From Rhodoferax sp. OV413 (GTDB lineage Bacteria; Pseudomonadota; Gammaproteobacteria; Burkholderiales; Burkholderiaceae_C), in NCBI GenBank assembly GCA_945861785.1, contig CAMAWD010000056.1:1-42366 (forward strand): a stretch of DNA of 42,366 nucleotides. Direction: 5' to 3'. Both the position numbers and the translations under genes were made by a program. Positions 40,991 through 42,366 of this stretch are shown one piece after another (position 1 is the stretch's first letter; every line of letters begins with the position of its first letter). The notes below the pieces were generated by a model. It did no database searches. It was given only the letters and a program-made list of their open reading frames with translations, and was not told where the DNA came from.

Positions 40991-41758
40991 TCAATAACCG
41001 ACGATCACCTCTCCGCCATTGGGACTGATGACCTGGCCGGTGATGAAGGCGGCCTCGTCGGACGCGAAGAAGGTCACCGCCTCGGATATCTCCTCGGGCT
41101 GGGCCCAGCGCTGGAGGGGGATCTTCTTTTCCTTTTCGCGGATTTTTTCCATCCCCTGCACGCGTATCGGCATCTCGGTCATCACGCCGCCAGGGCACAC
41201 CGCATTGACCAGGATGTTCCACGGCGCAAGTTCCTTGGCCCACGCCTTGGTCAGGCCCAGCACGGCCGTCTTGGCGGCACAGTAATGCGAGGCGGTGTTG
41301 GCGCCCACCATTCCCCAGGTGGACGATATGTTGATAATGCGGCCGCTCCGGCGGGCCTTCATTCCGGGAATGACAGCCTGCCCGCAGAAGAACGAGCCTT
41401 TCACATGGATGTCGAACATGCGCTGGAAATGTTCAGGCGTGATGTCCTCGAACGCCAGGTGCTGGCCGATGCCCGCATTGTTGACAAGAATATCGATCGA
41501 GCCCAGTTCGCGTTCAGCCTCACCCACCAGGGCGCGCATCGCCGCCAGGTCGGTCACACTGGCGGTGGAGACAATCACCCGGCGTCCAAGCGCCCTGACG
41601 GTCTCGGCCACCGCGGCAACCTCATCCTGCAGCACGTCATGGAGCACGATATCGGCGCCGCGCGCGGCCATCATTTCAGCGTGGGCACGACCCATGCCGC
41701 GGCCGGAGCCGGTTATCCACGCCACCTTGCCGTCGAATCGGGAGGGGTTATCAGTCAT
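40991..41758 (-). CDS. SDR-family oxidoreductase (first of two paralogues)
   Basis: A 255-residue short-chain dehydrogenase: VAWITGSGRGMGRAHAE at the start, NNAGIG, the serine in ISSTWG and the Tyr/Lys pair in HYCAAKTAVLG, ending TGQVISPNGGEVIVGY. The shape of the ending recalls 2,3-dihydroxy or cyclohexane-type SDRs, but this is not proof. I start at ATG 41758 with AAAGGA before it; the upstream in-frame ATG at 41782 overlaps the neighbouring gene. It shares its layout and many blocks with the SDR at the right edge, so the two arose by duplication. Confidence 0.88.
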   Translation of the reverse strand: MTDNPSRFDGKVAWITGSGRGMGRAHAEMMAARGADIVLHDVLQDEVAAVAETVRALGRRVIVSTASVTDLAAMRALVGEAERELGSIDILVNNAGIGQHLAFEDITPEHFQRMFDIHVKGSFFCGQAVIPGMKARRSGRIINISSTWGMVGANTASHYCAAKTAVLGLTKAWAKELAPWNILVNAVCPGGVMTEMPIRVQGMEKIREKEKKIPLQRWAQPEEISEAVTFFASDEAAFITGQVISPNGGEVIVGY

Positions 41759-41768
41759 GGTATGTCCT

Positions 41769-42365
41769 TTAAAAACCAACAATCATTTCGCCGCCATTGG
41801 GGCTCAACACCTGCCCGGTGACGAAATCCGAGCGTGACGATGCGAGATACGCAACGGTGTAGGAAATTTCAACGGGCTGGCAATACCGCTTGAGCGGCAC
41901 CTTCTCCTCTTTGGCGCGCAGTACGTCCGAGTTGTCCAGCTTCATGGGCCCTCCGGAACGCACACCACCGGGAGCGACCGCATTGACGTGGATGTTCCAT
42001 GGCGCGAGTTCCTTTGCCCAGCACTTCGTGAAGCCGAGCAAGGCCGCCTTGGCGGCGCAGTAATGGGACGCCACCGGGGCACCGGACATTCCCCACATCG
42101 ACGAGATGTTGATGATCTTGCCGGAGCGCCGTTCCTTCATCGAAGGCACTACCGCCTGGGCACAGAAGAAGGAGCCCCGCACATGCACTGCGAACATGCG
42201 GTCGAAATCGTCCTCCGAAATTTCTTCGACCAGGGCACGCTGGCCAAAACCGGCGTTGTTGACCAGGATATCGATGGGACCCAGGGCCCTGGCGGCCTGC
42301 CCGACCATGGCCTGCACCGCCGCCACGTCGGCCATGTCGACAACCCCCACGTGGGCCCGGCGGCC
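41769..42365 (-). CDS. SDR-family oxidoreductase (second paralogue, N-terminus outside the window)
   Basis: The frame runs off the right edge; about 198 residues are present and roughly 55 N-terminal residues, with the cofactor motif, are missing. It has NNAGFG, ISSMWG, HYCAAKAALLG and the end TGQVLSPNGGEMIVGF, matching the neighbour at 40991 almost block by block. Its stop is 10 bases before the next ATG. It is the first gene of the minus-strand operon visible here. Two paralogues with the same ending may handle two successive or stereo-related oxidations. Confidence 0.85.
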   Translation of the reverse strand, partial: GRRAHVGVVDMADVAAVQAMVGQAARALGPIDILVNNAGFGQRALVEEISEDDFDRMFAVHVRGSFFCAQAVVPSMKERRSGKIINISSMWGMSGAPVASHYCAAKAALLGFTKCWAKELAPWNIHVNAVAPGGVRSGGPMKLDNSDVLRAKEEKVPLKRYCQPVEISYTVAYLASSRSDFVTGQVLSPNGGEMIVGF

Positions 42366-42366
42366 G

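Noticed and set aside
1-42366. CRISPR array, tRNA, rRNA, IS element or prophage
   Set aside because: No regularly spaced repeats of CRISPR type, no cloverleaf or rRNA-like sequence, and no transposase, integrase or phage structural gene was recognised by reading.

Overview
This is a GC-rich (roughly two-thirds G+C), densely coded window that looks like a chromosome of a betaproteobacterium of the order Burkholderiales, most likely family Comamonadaceae. The reasons are a Bug/TctC-type solute receptor, a crotonase with the C-terminal signature [13 protein letters not shown], a SapC protein, a CoA-binding protein next to MetY, and GC-rich intergenic hairpin repeats of a kind I associate with that family. 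Taxonomy is inferred from gene style only; no rRNA or tRNA gene is present. Most genes are catabolic or transport genes of an acyl-CoA and organic-acid degrading heterotroph.

Layout. 1-1762 (+): end of an NDP-forming acyl-CoA synthetase alpha subunit, its ATP-grasp beta partner and a double-hotdog MaoC hydratase. 1865-2454 (+): a ribbon-helix-helix/ParE-type toxin-antitoxin pair. 6321-2516 (-): an operon for a Bug receptor, a two-subunit thiamine-diphosphate decarboxylase and a GMC alcohol dehydrogenase, with a recognisable promoter and overlapping inverted repeat. 6518-9524 (+): crotonase remnant, SDR, IclR regulator and nitronate-monooxygenase-like flavoprotein. 9728-20636 (+): a dipeptide/opine-type ABC transporter (with fused ATPases) followed by an Ldh2-type dehydrogenase, an MttB-type methyltransferase, a ketopantoate-reductase-like enzyme, a fumarylacetoacetase-family remnant and an AruI-like ThDP decarboxylase, nearly all linked by start/stop overlaps. 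20704-27612 (+): a serine-ligated molybdenum oxidoreductase, a CoA-binding protein, MetY, a crotonase, a quinone oxidoreductase and an SDR.

27613-29051 holds decayed genes (a cytochrome b561 remnant and an AAA/DUF4143 ATPase broken by an internal deletion) with a repeat-rich control region between them. 29079-29798 (-) is SapC. 30054-32826 (+) is a tightly overlapping trio (OlsB-like acyltransferase, PlcP/LpxH-like metallophosphoesterase, GT4 glycosyltransferase) that matches the known phosphate-stress membrane lipid remodelling genes and has a possible PHO box. SixA follows, then an NMT1/SsuA-type ABC transporter behind a perfect 20-bp palindrome. A divergent cupin and an RpiR regulator follow. 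The window ends with a minus-strand operon of two paralogous SDRs, a luciferase-like monooxygenase, an internally deleted FMN reductase and a two-subunit aconitase X.

The most unusual signal is repeated gene shrinkage. At least three genes inside operons (crotonase 6518, FAH family 18914, FMN reductase 39499) appear to have lost internal segments while keeping start codon and reading frame, and in one case both start/stop overlaps with its neighbours. Two further genes in 27629-29051 are broken outright. All functional names are from motif recognition without database searches.
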